From a virus: a DNA stretch of 41,006 bases. The notes below the pieces were generated by a model. The model ran no database searches and was not told where the DNA came from. It saw only the letters and a list, made by a program, of their open reading frames with translations. Made by a program: the position numbers and the translations under genes. Of this stretch, positions 23,581 to 32,408 are shown one piece after another (the stretch's first letter is position 1; each line of letters starts with the position of its first letter). The stretch lies in the IMG/VR virus record IMGVR_UViG_3300050821_004847, positions 1 through 41,006 of that record. The stretch is one strand, 5' to 3'.

Positions 23581-25088
23581 GCTACTGCTAGTTCGGCCGT
23601 TTCCCCTTCAAATAAAGTAGAAAGATACGATTGATCAACCTCGAGTAGCCCCTCGATCCATTCGGCCGGGCTCGGGGTAAGTGAGAAAATGTGAAACCGA
23701 TAAACACCGTCCAGCAAATCCTCGCGCGGGTTATCCTCATGGCGGAATTCTACTCGGCCGCCAAGTAGAGCTCCCGAGGCCGCCAGGCCGGCCAACCAGT
23801 TATTAAACGAATTGACAACCAGATCGATTAGGCGCCGGTTCCCGGGCCAATCAACCCGGTCTTGCAACGTCAAAACAAAGATATTACCAATCCAATCGTT
23901 CATCCGCTTTTGCGGAATCCAAATATCTTTGTAATCGCTCGAGGCGCCGCCGCCGGCCGCGGTGCGGTTACCCCAACTTTTCCAACCGTAAATCGACCAA
24001 TTAAGCGCCGTGACAACGCCCGACCGGTTCAGATTATTCGCCTGGAAAATCGAGAGTTTGAGCTCGGTTCCATCGGCTAAATATGTCCCGTTGCATTTGA
24101 GCGGTTTATTGCTCGGTGACCAGTAGGGAACACCTCCGCCCTTGGTCGCGTCGGTATGCATTTGCAACGGGCCCCATTGGCTCGAAAAATGATAGCGCAG
24201 ATCGCCAAGGCCTGGATACAAAAAGCAAACGTCTTGCCGCGGATCCATCATGTTATTAGCAACTTTCCACGGCAAGACATCGATCACGCTAGTGATCGAA
24301 TCGTCAACGTCGATCGCACATCGGCACTTGAAACAACCGTTGATATCCTCGGCTTTAGTGGCCAGTACCGCGGCAACCTCCGGGTTACTGGAAAACCCGG
24401 GCGCCAGCAATATCCCGGGAATCAAACCGGTTTGCGGGAATACTTGTTCGACAACCTCAATTCCTGTCTCGGCCCCGGTATTGACATCTATTCCGCCGAT
24501 AATGTGAGCCGCGGTCACGCCGGCGGGGTTGATCACAAAACCGACAATCTCAATTTCGGAGTCATCGTCCGGAATCGCCCCGGTCGAAATCCGGGTGATA
24601 ATTACAGAAAGGTCTTCAGCGAAACTCAGCACATAGTCAACATCACGCTCGTACTCGACGGCCGGCGTTGCCCCCGGTTCGCGCACCACCAGGTTCCTAA
24701 CAATAATCCGGTTGTTGTTCGTGTTTACCGTCCCGTCCACAAGGTCCAAGGTCGTCGCAACTAACGGGGTCCGGTGCGCCGGCAAAGCTGGATTTAAAAC
24801 GTTGATATAACAGACAGGCGAAACCCCGAATTTCCGAAAGGCCGAGTCCATATGCTCGCAAAGCGTGAATGCGGCCCAATTGGGCGAATAACCCAGATAA
24901 TCGACGCAATCTTTGAATGATGTGCAAAGAATCGGCCGGTTGACGAACCGCTCGAAATCGTCAACCAAATGCACCGGTGCGCTGCCGATCGGTACATTAA
25001 GCCCGCTTCGGGCAATGAGCAGATTTAAAACCGGGGTCGGCAATTCGCGGAACGAAACGCCATGCCAACCCATCGTTGTAATAGCCAT
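23577..25088 (-). CDS. FI: Contractile tail sheath protein
   Basis: A 503-aa protein with AAGGA upstream of ATG 25088. P2 FI/Mu gpL-type sheath features: F-V-N-R-P-I-L-C-T-S-F-x-D-C-V-D-Y-L-G near 50-70, a long barrel domain, then the conserved C-terminal half with P-S-N-K-P-L-K-C-N-G, AANNLNRSGVVTALN, G-W-K-S-W-G-N-R-T, and D-R-V-D-W-P-G-N-R-R-L-I-D. It drives tail contraction. A clear myovirus marker. Confidence 0.92.
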   Translation of the reverse strand: MAITTMGWHGVSFRELPTPVLNLLIARSGLNVPIGSAPVHLVDDFERFVNRPILCTSFKDCVDYLGYSPNWAAFTLCEHMDSAFRKFGVSPVCYINVLNPALPAHRTPLVATTLDLVDGTVNTNNNRIIVRNLVVREPGATPAVEYERDVDYVLSFAEDLSVIITRISTGAIPDDDSEIEIVGFVINPAGVTAAHIIGGIDVNTGAETGIEVVEQVFPQTGLIPGILLAPGFSSNPEVAAVLATKAEDINGCFKCRCAIDVDDSITSVIDVLPWKVANNMMDPRQDVCFLYPGLGDLRYHFSSQWGPLQMHTDATKGGGVPYWSPSNKPLKCNGTYLADGTELKLSIFQANNLNRSGVVTALNWSIYGWKSWGNRTAAGGGASSDYKDIWIPQKRMNDWIGNIFVLTLQDRVDWPGNRRLIDLVVNSFNNWLAGLAASGALLGGRVEFRHEDNPREDLLDGVYRFHIFSLTPSPAEWIEGLLEVDQSYLSTLFEGETAELAVA

Positions 25089-25091
25089 AGG

Positions 25092-25385
25092 TTATTCCTT
25101 TTCTTTCAACGCTGTCGCGTGCCGGCGCCGGGCGTCACCTCGCAACCAGGCGCTCACCGCACTATGTAGCCCGGCAATCCGAGAGTTTGGATCCTTCAGT
25201 TGCACCCGGGCTTTGCCAACTTCGGGTTTATCCGGCCTGACCGGCACAAACAGATCACGCAAGGCCGGTATTTGGGTTCGCAATTCGGCGGCCATCGGCG
25301 GCAACCCGCCTATGTAAACGGCGCCGTGCCTCAAGGCCCCTTTCGGGAAACTCGGGCCAAGATATATCCATTGCTCGTCGCTCAT
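25092..25385 (-). CDS. Hypothetical neck/tail protein (97 aa)
   Basis: A small protein directly upstream of the sheath gene, separated by three bases. It has a compact start (SDEQWIYLGPSFPKGALRHG), a central FVPVRPDKPEV segment and a very basic C-terminus (RGDARRRHATALKEKE). Mu-like phages carry a small uncharacterised gene (DUF2635) at this position, but the sequence is not convincingly that family. Confidence 0.55.
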   Translation of the reverse strand: MSDEQWIYLGPSFPKGALRHGAVYIGGLPPMAAELRTQIPALRDLFVPVRPDKPEVGKARVQLKDPNSRIAGLHSAVSAWLRGDARRRHATALKEKE

Positions 25386-25388
25386 ATT

Positions 25389-26039
25389 CTAGGGATCCGG
25401 TACGTTATAGAACGGGTTTCGGGTGAAAGGTTCGGGCACTCCAATTTGAAAGGTTACGGTCAAGAGCCCGAAAAAATGCGGCCAGGCCGCCGGGATCATT
25501 CGCCAACTAAACGGCGAGCCCTGGTCTTTACGGGCCAGAACCGCGCCGCCGCCAATATCAGGAAATTGGAAAAACGCGGTGCGCATCGCACTTACCATGT
25601 TGAGCACATCGAGCCGGCCGGCCCGTTCGGGTGACCGGTCCCAAACCCCGGCCAGGATTTGTACATCGAGCGCCCCCATTTCGAACATGTCGACACCGCT
25701 CGAGCAGGCAATCACGATTGACGGGTAATCGGGCAAAGCGTCCGGATCAATTTCGCCGGTGATGCTCAAAGGAATTGCGCCGGCGTAAATCCGCGGTGCA
25801 ATCTTTCCCCACAATGAGCGGATCCGGTGCCGGCCCATGCCGTCCATGTCCTCGGCCGCCGGCGACGGCTCGGGCGGCAGGTTATCGATTGCCTCGTTGT
25901 CGAGCCTGGCGTGCTCGAATAGCCGGCCGATAAACTTGACCAAGGCGAGCTCAATCTCGCCGTAATCGGTCGGGCCGATCGGCTCGGCCCGTAGCCTGGC
26001 CCGAGATAAGCGGCCACTATCGAAATCGCGCCCGTTCAT
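25389..26039 (-). CDS. Probable tail terminator (Mu gp37-like)
   Basis: A 216-aa protein; ATG 26039 chosen because it overlaps the upstream membrane-protein stop (ATGA). The pattern I-E-L-A-L-V-K-F-I-G-R-L-F near 30, P-D-Y-P-S-I-V-I-A-C-S-S-G, DVQILAGVWDRSPERAGRLDVL and a terminal beta-strand run (LLTVTFQIGVPEPF) are consistent with the Mu gp37 tail-terminator group. The place just upstream of the sheath agrees. Assignment is a moderate inference. Confidence 0.6.
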   Translation of the reverse strand: MNGRDFDSGRLSRARLRAEPIGPTDYGEIELALVKFIGRLFEHARLDNEAIDNLPPEPSPAAEDMDGMGRHRIRSLWGKIAPRIYAGAIPLSITGEIDPDALPDYPSIVIACSSGVDMFEMGALDVQILAGVWDRSPERAGRLDVLNMVSAMRTAFFQFPDIGGGAVLARKDQGSPFSWRMIPAAWPHFFGLLTVTFQIGVPEPFTRNPFYNVPDP

Positions 26040-26221
26040 CGCAACCGTAGCACCCCCAAATGATCGAACAGATAGACAATCAGAATAACGACCAGGATTA
26101 AAACCAAGAGGCCGACTATCCCGCCCGGATTCGATCCATACCACCCGCGGCCATACCCGTAGTAGCCGAAACCACCACCGAAAATGACGATCAAAATAAT
26201 CACTATCAATAAAAGGCTCAT
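26036..26221 (-). CDS. Small glycine/tyrosine-rich membrane protein (DUF3309-like)
   Basis: A 61-aa protein with two hydrophobic helices (LLLIVIILIVIFGGGFG and VGLLVLILVVILIVYLF) around a GYYGYGRGWYGSNPGG loop, resembling the DUF3309 family of short bacterial membrane proteins. It overlaps genes on both sides by four bases. A membrane protein in the middle of the neck genes is out of place for virion assembly; it may be a lysis or superinfection factor, or a cellular gene captured by the phage. Confidence 0.65.
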   Translation of the reverse strand: MSLLLIVIILIVIFGGGFGYYGYGRGWYGSNPGGIVGLLVLILVVILIVYLFDHLGVLRLR

Positions 26222-26766
26222 GCGCTTGCTAGTAGCCGGCCGATTTCGTGATCCATCCGTTTTTGAAAAACCTCGTTCATTTTCTCCATTGCCGGCTCGG
26301 CGACGGGTTCCTGGCTAATCATGATAGGCGCCGAAATCGCCCACAATTCGCGGATCGGTAACCGCTTGTCGGTTGCCCGGGCGAAAACGCCGGCGTGCCC
26401 CGATTTCATTTGGCCGACAAACGCCCGGCCGAGCGTGCCGCCGCCGCCTTTCTTGACGGCCGCGTGCAAGAGCCGGCCAGAAAACGCCCGTTTCGGTTTC
26501 ACTTGGAAATCGTATAGCGGCAACATGCCAACGTGTTTGGATCGCACCTCGGCCCGCATCCCGGCCGTGCGGGTCGAAATAGTGGCGTCAAGGTCGCGTT
26601 TCTTTATCAGATAAATCGCCCGGGCTTGTTTGCTGACCTCGGTTTTGCCGCTCCGCACCGTGCGGTTTAACGCCAACGACATTGCCTTGGGCGCCCCGCC
26701 CTTGATCTTGTCCAGGCGCCGCGCGTGCCGTTTCAATGCTTTGGCGTCGATGGCAACTTGGATCAT
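26218..26766 (-). CDS. Z: Phage minor tail protein Z-like
   Basis: A 182-aa basic protein matching the prophage tail gpZ family: A-L-K-R-H-A-R-R-L-D-K-I, A-M-S-L-A-L-N-R-T-V-R-S-G-K-T-E-V, I-K-K-R-D-L-D-A-T-I, and a conserved C-terminal PIRELWAISAPIM-like P-x-R-E-L-x-G-P motif. gpZ works at the tail-head completion step. It follows the connector gene as in lambda-like neck modules. Confidence 0.82.
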   Translation of the reverse strand: MIQVAIDAKALKRHARRLDKIKGGAPKAMSLALNRTVRSGKTEVSKQARAIYLIKKRDLDATISTRTAGMRAEVRSKHVGMLPLYDFQVKPKRAFSGRLLHAAVKKGGGGTLGRAFVGQMKSGHAGVFARATDKRLPIRELWAISAPIMISQEPVAEPAMEKMNEVFQKRMDHEIGRLLASA

Positions 26767-26942
26767 GGCCCGTTTATTCTAAGGTGTTCAGCAACCGCGA
26801 CGGCCGCCCCTACCCATCCAAGTTTGATGTGCAGCAAAACGTCGTCCCATTGCGGCAACGGTTCGCCGGCGAACGATTTCCAACCCACGCTTTCGCAATA
26901 GGCGTTGTACGCAATTCGGCCAAGGTCGTCGGATTCCATCAT
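26763..26942 (-). CDS. Small conserved phage protein, 59 aa
   Basis: Start ATG 26942 (or the second ATG three bases later) overlaps the upstream TGA, and the stop overlaps gpZ (ATGA). The motif I-A-Y-N-A-Y-C-E...F-x-G-E-P-L-P-Q-W-D-D-V...A-W-V/G-A-A recurs in many small proteins in phage head-tail regions. Function unknown. Below the length usually reported by ORF finders. Confidence 0.6.
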   Translation of the reverse strand: MMESDDLGRIAYNAYCESVGWKSFAGEPLPQWDDVLLHIKLGWVGAAVAVAEHLRINGP

Positions 26943-27286
26943 TGGCTCGGGGCCCGGTTGCGGTTAAGAGCGATTTGATAGCGGCCCTCGAGCTCGATCA
27001 CCTCGCCGATTAGCCAGGCTTGATTGCGCGGATAAAACAAGAGCTCGCCGGTGAGCGGCCGCCGCGGCAAATTTTCGCACCGCACAACCAATGTTGCCTC
27101 GGCACTGAAAACCACATCGCTCCCGAGTAACGTTTTCGGCGCCGTGACATCCTCATACCAGAAACCTTTTAACGTGATCGGTTTCAGAAAATCTTTGCCG
27201 CCTTTGATCCACAATTGCATTTCACGGCCGGCCCAAGGCACGAACCGGTCAAAGGCCTCTTTAAAATTATCTGCAACCGTTCTCAC
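26939..27286 (-). CDS. Probable head-tail connector
   Basis: A 115-aa protein between capsid and gpZ. Beta-rich (LKGFWYEDVTAPKT, F-S-A-E-A-T-L-V-V-R-C-E-N-L-P-R, GELLFYPRNQAWLIGEVIEL), consistent with an OB- or FII-like joining protein, but no family is certain. Start is GTG 27286, whose GTGA overlaps the stop of a 41-aa ORF. Confidence 0.55.
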   Translation of the reverse strand: MRTVADNFKEAFDRFVPWAGREMQLWIKGGKDFLKPITLKGFWYEDVTAPKTLLGSDVVFSAEATLVVRCENLPRRPLTGELLFYPRNQAWLIGEVIELEGRYQIALNRNRAPSQ

Positions 27287-27408
27287 CGTTCTTGGATCCG
27301 TCGTTTTAAATCGTCCTCTCGGGTTTCCTTGCCGGGTACTTTTAGCGCCTTACTTTTTGGCCGTGAGCGTCGGCGGCGGCCCTCCGTTGGGTCCTTTTTC
27401 TGGTCCAT
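27283..27408 (-). CDS. Small basic protein overlapping the capsid gene end, 41 aa
   Basis: ATG 27408 lies inside the last codons of the protease-capsid gene in another frame, and the TGA overlaps the GTG of the connector (GTGA). The peptide is highly charged (DQKKDPTEGRRRRSRPKSK start, EDDLKRRIQER end). No family is recognised. The exact coupling to the next start supports translation; the dual-coded part is only about 60 bp. Confidence 0.42.
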   Translation of the reverse strand: MDQKKDPTEGRRRRSRPKSKALKVPGKETREDDLKRRIQER

Positions 27409-29383
27409 TGTCTTTCGCTAGGAATGGGAAAAACCCGGGCGGATAGCCGGGATCGGTCGAAACCGCAAAGGCCTCGGGATAACGCACGTTGCAATCGAAA
27501 AATTGCAAAACCACAATCCGAATAACCGCGTTGTGTGCCCGCGTGTATGGATCAACGATGATATCCATTCCGTCCCACTGGCCGATCAGTAAATCCGACC
27601 AATTGCCGAAAAATACTAGTCCCTCGTTTGGTCCGGTGTTCGGGATTTGCTGCGTCGTCAAATAACGATAGCCGAGACAGGTTCCCAACCCGAGCCCGCC
27701 GCTTTCAATGACGGTTATTCCGGTGTTAGGGAATTTCGGCGTCGAGATACCACCACCCCACGATCGCGGGCTTGATAGCCAGGCCGGCGTCGATAGGTTT
27801 ACTCTCGAATCATCGATTGAAACCACTGCCCGAACATAGGCCTCGAAAAGCGGATCGGTGCCGAACGTGAAACGGTTGATCCCAACTTGGTTGAGAATTC
27901 CCCGAGGCACCGGCGCAACACCCGTTCCGAATAGGGCCGTGAAATCGAGCATCGCGGCAACGGTCGCCATTAGATCGGCCCGAATAACCGCTTCAATATC
28001 CGGCGCCGATTGGATCACAATTTGTCGGCTGTATTCGGTCATTGCGCTTAACCGTCTCGGCGTCAAAGGCACTTGTGCAAAGGCCTGATCCGATGGTGTA
28101 ACGGCCGAGATTTCAGGTAACCAGTAAGCCGTTGCCCCGCCGGTCTGTTTCGGAAAAGCAATGTTCCCCGATAAGCCTGGCAAGAGCGTTGCCCCGCATT
28201 GAAAGACCATTAGCCGATTGCGCAAGAGCTCGATCATCGGCAAAAGCAATTCGTTTGGAACCAAGTTAAACCCGGTTGTCGTCGGCGGCGGCGGGGTCAC
28301 CGTCACCTCACGAAATTGCGGCCGCATCCGGGTGATTTCCGGCGGTACGAAAAACCCTTCTGGTTGCCGTTTCAAAAGCTTGGCCATTGCCGCCGAGGCC
28401 TCGGCCTCAAGCCCGGTCAACCTCGGGCCCGCGTTAATATCGGATAGTTCCCGAATCGCTTTCAGAATCGAGTATTGCCGCATTTCCGGCTTGGAAAGCC
28501 CCAAATCTTGATTGGTCGCCACCGGTTGCGCGTTGCACCGCTCGGTCAAAACCCATTGCTGGAAATCGCCAAGCGATTGGTTTTCATCGATTGCTTTTTG
28601 CGCCTCGGCCTGGCAATTGAACCGGGCCCCGAGCGCCAGCATCCCGCGCACCCGCTTGGTTTCGTCGTTGCGCGTTTGTTCGCGCACGATTTCGACGTTC
28701 GTTTCGTTGGCCGGCGGATCACCGTTTGCGTTTCCGTTCGCGGGCGCCGGATCATTATTTTGACTTCGAGTCGCCATATGTCTTAACTGTCTTTTCTTAC
28801 TGGTTTGCGTGCCGGCTTTCATGCGCACGGCGTAAAGTGTTCCGCCCTCATCTTGCTGGCGGCCGAGGCCAACGCTGGCATCGGCGGGCACCGCAACGAT
28901 TGAAATTTCGTGCGGGGTCCAACGGGTAACTAAAACGTTGTCGAGCTCGTCCTCTTGGCCCTCTTCAGGGTCGAGCAATTCGTATTCGTCGAGCACATAT
29001 CCAACGCTCACGTTGCGTTTGATTTCGTTGACGATATCGCGCCAAACTTCCATTGGATGCGGGTTGTCGGAAAACCTGGCCCGCGCCCAGGCCCGCTCGT
29101 TTTTCTCAACCCAAACTTTCTCGATGATGCCAATGGTCGTTGCACTTGACCATTCGTGATCCTCCAAAAGCGGCAACGCTTTTTGTGAGGCCCGGCTTGT
29201 GTCAATCGCGCCCGGTTCGTGCGAGAGAATTTCGTTGCCGTACCATCGGGCAACGGGTGTTGTGGAGGAAAACGGAAATTCGACGGTTAGGTTCTTGGTA
29301 TTAATCCATTCCCGTTGAATCTCGAGGCCGCGGTATTGTACTGGCAGCTTGTCGGGTAAACGTTGGTTCGCTGGCTTTGCCAT
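27350..29383 (-). CDS. Fused prohead protease and HK97-type major capsid protein
   Basis: A 677-aa protein. Residues 1-200 are an HK97-type prohead protease (U35/S78) with H77 in LLEDHEW, S126 in NVSVGYV, and W-A-R-A-R-F-S-D-N-P. Residues about 200-330 form the delta/scaffold region with a Asn/Pro-rich linker. From about 330 on is the HK97 coat fold: P-x-x-I-x-R, N-L-V-P-N-E-L-L-L, Q-T-G-G-A-T-A-Y-W-L-P-E, and L-T-P-R-R-L-S-A. Protease-capsid fusion is known in some phages and is expected to self-cleave after assembly. The lack of a separate scaffold gene fits. Confidence 0.88.
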   Translation of the reverse strand: MAKPANQRLPDKLPVQYRGLEIQREWINTKNLTVEFPFSSTTPVARWYGNEILSHEPGAIDTSRASQKALPLLEDHEWSSATTIGIIEKVWVEKNERAWARARFSDNPHPMEVWRDIVNEIKRNVSVGYVLDEYELLDPEEGQEDELDNVLVTRWTPHEISIVAVPADASVGLGRQQDEGGTLYAVRMKAGTQTSKKRQLRHMATRSQNNDPAPANGNANGDPPANETNVEIVREQTRNDETKRVRGMLALGARFNCQAEAQKAIDENQSLGDFQQWVLTERCNAQPVATNQDLGLSKPEMRQYSILKAIRELSDINAGPRLTGLEAEASAAMAKLLKRQPEGFFVPPEITRMRPQFREVTVTPPPPTTTGFNLVPNELLLPMIELLRNRLMVFQCGATLLPGLSGNIAFPKQTGGATAYWLPEISAVTPSDQAFAQVPLTPRRLSAMTEYSRQIVIQSAPDIEAVIRADLMATVAAMLDFTALFGTGVAPVPRGILNQVGINRFTFGTDPLFEAYVRAVVSIDDSRVNLSTPAWLSSPRSWGGGISTPKFPNTGITVIESGGLGLGTCLGYRYLTTQQIPNTGPNEGLVFFGNWSDLLIGQWDGMDIIVDPYTRAHNAVIRIVVLQFFDCNVRYPEAFAVSTDPGYPPGFFPFLAKDNGPEKGPNGGPPPTLTAKK

Positions 29384-29415
29384 CTCGAACCAAAAAATAT
29401 TTAATGGGGTTTAGT

Positions 29416-31131
29416 TTAAAAAATCTTTTCCCCATTCAATTGCCCGTTCTTCGAGGAAATTTTATCAACGTTGAAACGATAGCTTCGACGGTAGCGGGGT
29501 TCGTTTGGGGTTTCCCATTCTTGTTCGATGACAAGCGTCGCTTGATTATTTCCATTCGCGCCCGTTTCAGGCGGCGGCCCATCGGTGCCGCCGGATCCAC
29601 CAGGATCACCGCCGCCGGCCGGCTTGCCCTGGGTGCCAACCGGCGTCAAATCGAGGCCGTGTTTTTCGGCCAAGTCGTTCTCGTATTCGAGCGTTTCAAA
29701 AACGTCTTCGATATCTTCGCCGCGCCGCGCCAAAACTTCGGTGCGCGTTTCTAACTTGTTATTAATTTGTAATAGATCCGCTTGCGAATCTTTTAATGGG
29801 TCTATATAATGGAAACCCCGCGGGTTCCATTTCACCGCTTTTTTCACGGTAGGGATATCCTCAAAACCGAACCCGTCAACCTTGATCCGGCCGCTCAAAA
29901 TCGACATTTCCAAAAATGCCGTAAAAACCCGCCACCGAACCACCGAAATAAACCATTGTTGAATTTCGCGATAAACCTCGACGTCATCCTTTTGACCGTG
30001 CCGCAAACTCGAATAATTGACGCCCTCAAGGTCAGAGGCCAGGGCGTTGTAACCGACATCAAAAGCGCACGCAATCCCGCGCAAAAACGCTTTACGAAAT
30101 AAACTAAACTCACTCTTCGGTTGCCCTGGATCGAATGGGACAAACTTTTGTCCGGGGTCGAGTAATTCAATTACGCCACTTGCGACCTCACTCACCAGGT
30201 TCCCTTGTGAGTCCTCCTCGGCCCCGGTGTAGGCAACCGAATCCATTTCGCGCTCGATAAATCCCATCTTTGCAGATGTTACCCGGGCCGTGATCACCTC
30301 GGCGCTTTGATATTCGCCAAATTGCCTCAAGTCATTGATCGCCGCCACAATCCAAGGCACGCATCTTGACTGCGGTGATCTTTCGAAAATTCCAAGGTGA
30401 ATGATATCCTCGGCCGGGATCCGGATCCGCCGGGCCGTCTGGCCGGTCGCATACGGTGTTTTTTCTTCATTGATCCAGTACGCAACGGGCCGATTCCACG
30501 AATTAAACTCGATCCCCATTCGGATCACGTTGCCATTGTTGAGCCGTTCCTGATAACCAAGGTCGATCCAATCCGCTTCGACAAACTGTACCGCGAAATG
30601 CCAGGGGTTATCGGGAAACCCGCGCACCAGGCGAATAAAGATTTCGCCATCGGTCACGCATCGGCGCAAAGCAAAAATGTCACCGGTGCGGCAACTAAAT
30701 TTGCCCGTCACGTCATAATTGCCGAGCTCGGAAAACTCCTCCCATTCGTCCTGTATCGCGTCGTTGAGCTCTTCGTGCGGCCGATCCCGCCGGCGTTCGT
30801 GCCGGCACTGGCACTCAATTCGGATCCCGCGGTAACCGAAAACGTAAACTTTTAAGAGCGTCAGAAAGCGACGAAAATAAGGATTCTCCCGCTCCAAGCT
30901 TCGGCACTTGTTCCGCAACCGCACGCCGGCGCCCTTGATCGCCTCATCGGCCGTCATGTTGGTGGCGCCGAACCAATCGGCATTTAAATGGCTCGGTTCG
31001 GCGGCCTCGTAATGGCGGGCCTTAGAGCCAACGACAATCGCCCGCGGCCGGCGGGTCGGCTCGATCGGGCGAGAATAGGCATCGAAAAGCTTTGGCGCCG
31101 CGCTCATGCGCTCAAAGCTTGCCGCACTCAA
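29416..31131 (-). CDS. Portal protein (lambda gpB family)
   Basis: A 571-aa protein starting at TTG 31131 (TTGA overlap with the GIY-YIG gene), or at ATG 31107. Lambda-type portal features: N-P-Y-F-R-R-F-L (about 83), G-D-I-F-A-L-R-R-C-V-T-D-G-E, Q-F-V-E-A-D-W-I-D, I-P-A-E-D-I-I-H-L-G-I-F-E, and N-Y-S-S-L-R-H-G near 390. The C-terminus has a Gly/Pro linker. It forms the dodecameric DNA gate at one capsid vertex. Confidence 0.9.
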   Translation of the reverse strand: MSAASFERMSAAPKLFDAYSRPIEPTRRPRAIVVGSKARHYEAAEPSHLNADWFGATNMTADEAIKGAGVRLRNKCRSLERENPYFRRFLTLLKVYVFGYRGIRIECQCRHERRRDRPHEELNDAIQDEWEEFSELGNYDVTGKFSCRTGDIFALRRCVTDGEIFIRLVRGFPDNPWHFAVQFVEADWIDLGYQERLNNGNVIRMGIEFNSWNRPVAYWINEEKTPYATGQTARRIRIPAEDIIHLGIFERSPQSRCVPWIVAAINDLRQFGEYQSAEVITARVTSAKMGFIEREMDSVAYTGAEEDSQGNLVSEVASGVIELLDPGQKFVPFDPGQPKSEFSLFRKAFLRGIACAFDVGYNALASDLEGVNYSSLRHGQKDDVEVYREIQQWFISVVRWRVFTAFLEMSILSGRIKVDGFGFEDIPTVKKAVKWNPRGFHYIDPLKDSQADLLQINNKLETRTEVLARRGEDIEDVFETLEYENDLAEKHGLDLTPVGTQGKPAGGGDPGGSGGTDGPPPETGANGNNQATLVIEQEWETPNEPRYRRSYRFNVDKISSKNGQLNGEKIF

Positions 31132-32042
31132 GCGGCAATCTCAAGATTCAATTGCGGCCCGCCGGTGTCGAGGCCGAGCACATCGCACACGAAAAGCTCA
31201 TCATTGCCGGCTCGCGACAGGATTTCGGGTCCGTAGTATTGGTCAAATGCATTTTCACGCAAAACTTTTTGCTCAAATGTGTAAGCATCGAAACCGTTGG
31301 GAAAATTCCAAATTTTAAGGATCGTAATTTTGCCCATATCCATTCGGAATCTTCTCGCTACTGTACCGTTGGTGATTCCGATTTTGTAAAGCGGCCCGGC
31401 CGGCGTTGCGATTCGCAAATAATAAGCAATGGCTGGCTTGTTACGTCTGAATCCGTATTCGACACAATTCGGGCAACCACCATTTAAAAATAAACTATCG
31501 GCTGTAGGTGCCCATTGATGTCCACATTCACAGCGGACTTCTAATTTGGAGTGCGTGTTTTTATACTGGCCAATGACGGTAATTTTACCGCCAGATTTTG
31601 CAGTGATTCGCGAAACCACTTCATCATGAGTCAATCGTTTTAATTCAGCCAGTTTTCGGCCTTTGCATTTTGTGCAACCTTGCCCATTTAAGAGATAACT
31701 TGCCACAATTCCCCATTCATGTCCGCATTCGCAACGGACTAAAAGAGGATCGCAGCGTCGAATGTATCGGCCAATAACGGTAATTCTACCGCGAAAAATC
31801 TCAGCAACTCGGGCAACTACCTCATCGTGAGTTAATCGGTTTAGAATAGTTAGCCTTTTGAATAAACATTTGCGGCAACCTTTTCCGTTCAAGAGATTAT
31901 TTGCCCTCGGTGCCCATTGATACCCACATTCACAGCGCACGGCAATCGGTTGAGAATGTTGAATGTATGGGCCGATAACCGTGATTTTGCCACCATGAAT
32001 CTTTTCGATTCTGGTTACTACTTCATCGTGCGTGAGTCGCAT
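31128..32042 (-). CDS. GIY-YIG-type nuclease with three zinc-ribbon repeats
   Basis: A 304-aa protein. Three tandem units of about 66 aa (1-60, 69-127, 136-194) share L-T-H-D-E-V-V, K-I-T-V-I-G-x-Y and two Cys pairs: Cys37/39 with 56/59, Cys104/106 with 123/126, Cys171/173 with 190/193. These are treble-clef fingers like those (DUF723-type) in phage homing nucleases. The C-terminal 100 residues start AYYLRIATPAGPLYKIGIT with Arg230, the core of a GIY-YIG/T5orf172-like nuclease. It lies between terminase and portal genes. AT-richer than neighbours. Confidence 0.75.
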   Translation of the reverse strand: MRLTHDEVVTRIEKIHGGKITVIGPYIQHSQPIAVRCECGYQWAPRANNLLNGKGCRKCLFKRLTILNRLTHDEVVARVAEIFRGRITVIGRYIRRCDPLLVRCECGHEWGIVASYLLNGQGCTKCKGRKLAELKRLTHDEVVSRITAKSGGKITVIGQYKNTHSKLEVRCECGHQWAPTADSLFLNGGCPNCVEYGFRRNKPAIAYYLRIATPAGPLYKIGITNGTVARRFRMDMGKITILKIWNFPNGFDAYTFEQKVLRENAFDQYYGPEILSRAGNDELFVCDVLGLDTGGPQLNLEIAA

Positions 32043-32045
32043 TAT

Positions 32046-32408
32046 TTAGCCCTTTCGATAGTTGGTTCCGTTCCATCGGGCGCCGGCCGCGATGTTCTCG
32101 GCCGCCACTTGCGGGAACAGATTTTTATAATTGAAAGCGGATTCGGCCTGGCCGGGTAAAGTCAAGTGATAGCTTGCCACCGGGCGGATATGGCCAACGT
32201 GCCAATACTCCGGGTAATTATCCCAGGTCATGCCGCGTTTGAATTGAAATTCAAGGTGCGAGAGCAGTTCGGCCTTGGTGCAACCAAAACGGGTCATTGC
32301 GTGCAAGGCCTGACCGGCCAGGCCGCGCCGATAAAGAGGCCGCAAGCGCCGTGAATAGGTCGAGCTCGACCGGAGTAGCGTCGGGCATTGCGTTGAGGAA
32401 ATCGCCAC
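32046..32408 (-). CDS. HNH homing-endonuclease-like protein
   Basis: A 120-aa ORF, N-terminus uncertain. From residue 27 it follows a known phage HNH layout: F-G-C-T-K-A-E-L-L-S-H-L-E-F-Q-F, G-M-T-W-D-N, W-H-V-G-H-I-R-P-V-A-S-Y, Y-K-N-L-F-P-Q, A-A-E-N-I-A-A-G. The usual H-x-D-H is H70-V-G-H73, so the Asp is replaced by Gly, and activity may be lost. The first 25 residues overlap a well-coupled 66-aa ORF in another frame, which suggests a truncated or shifted 5' end. Confidence 0.65.
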   Translation of the reverse strand: MAISSTQCPTLLRSSSTYSRRLRPLYRRGLAGQALHAMTRFGCTKAELLSHLEFQFKRGMTWDNYPEYWHVGHIRPVASYHLTLPGQAESAFNYKNLFPQVAAENIAAGARWNGTNYRKG

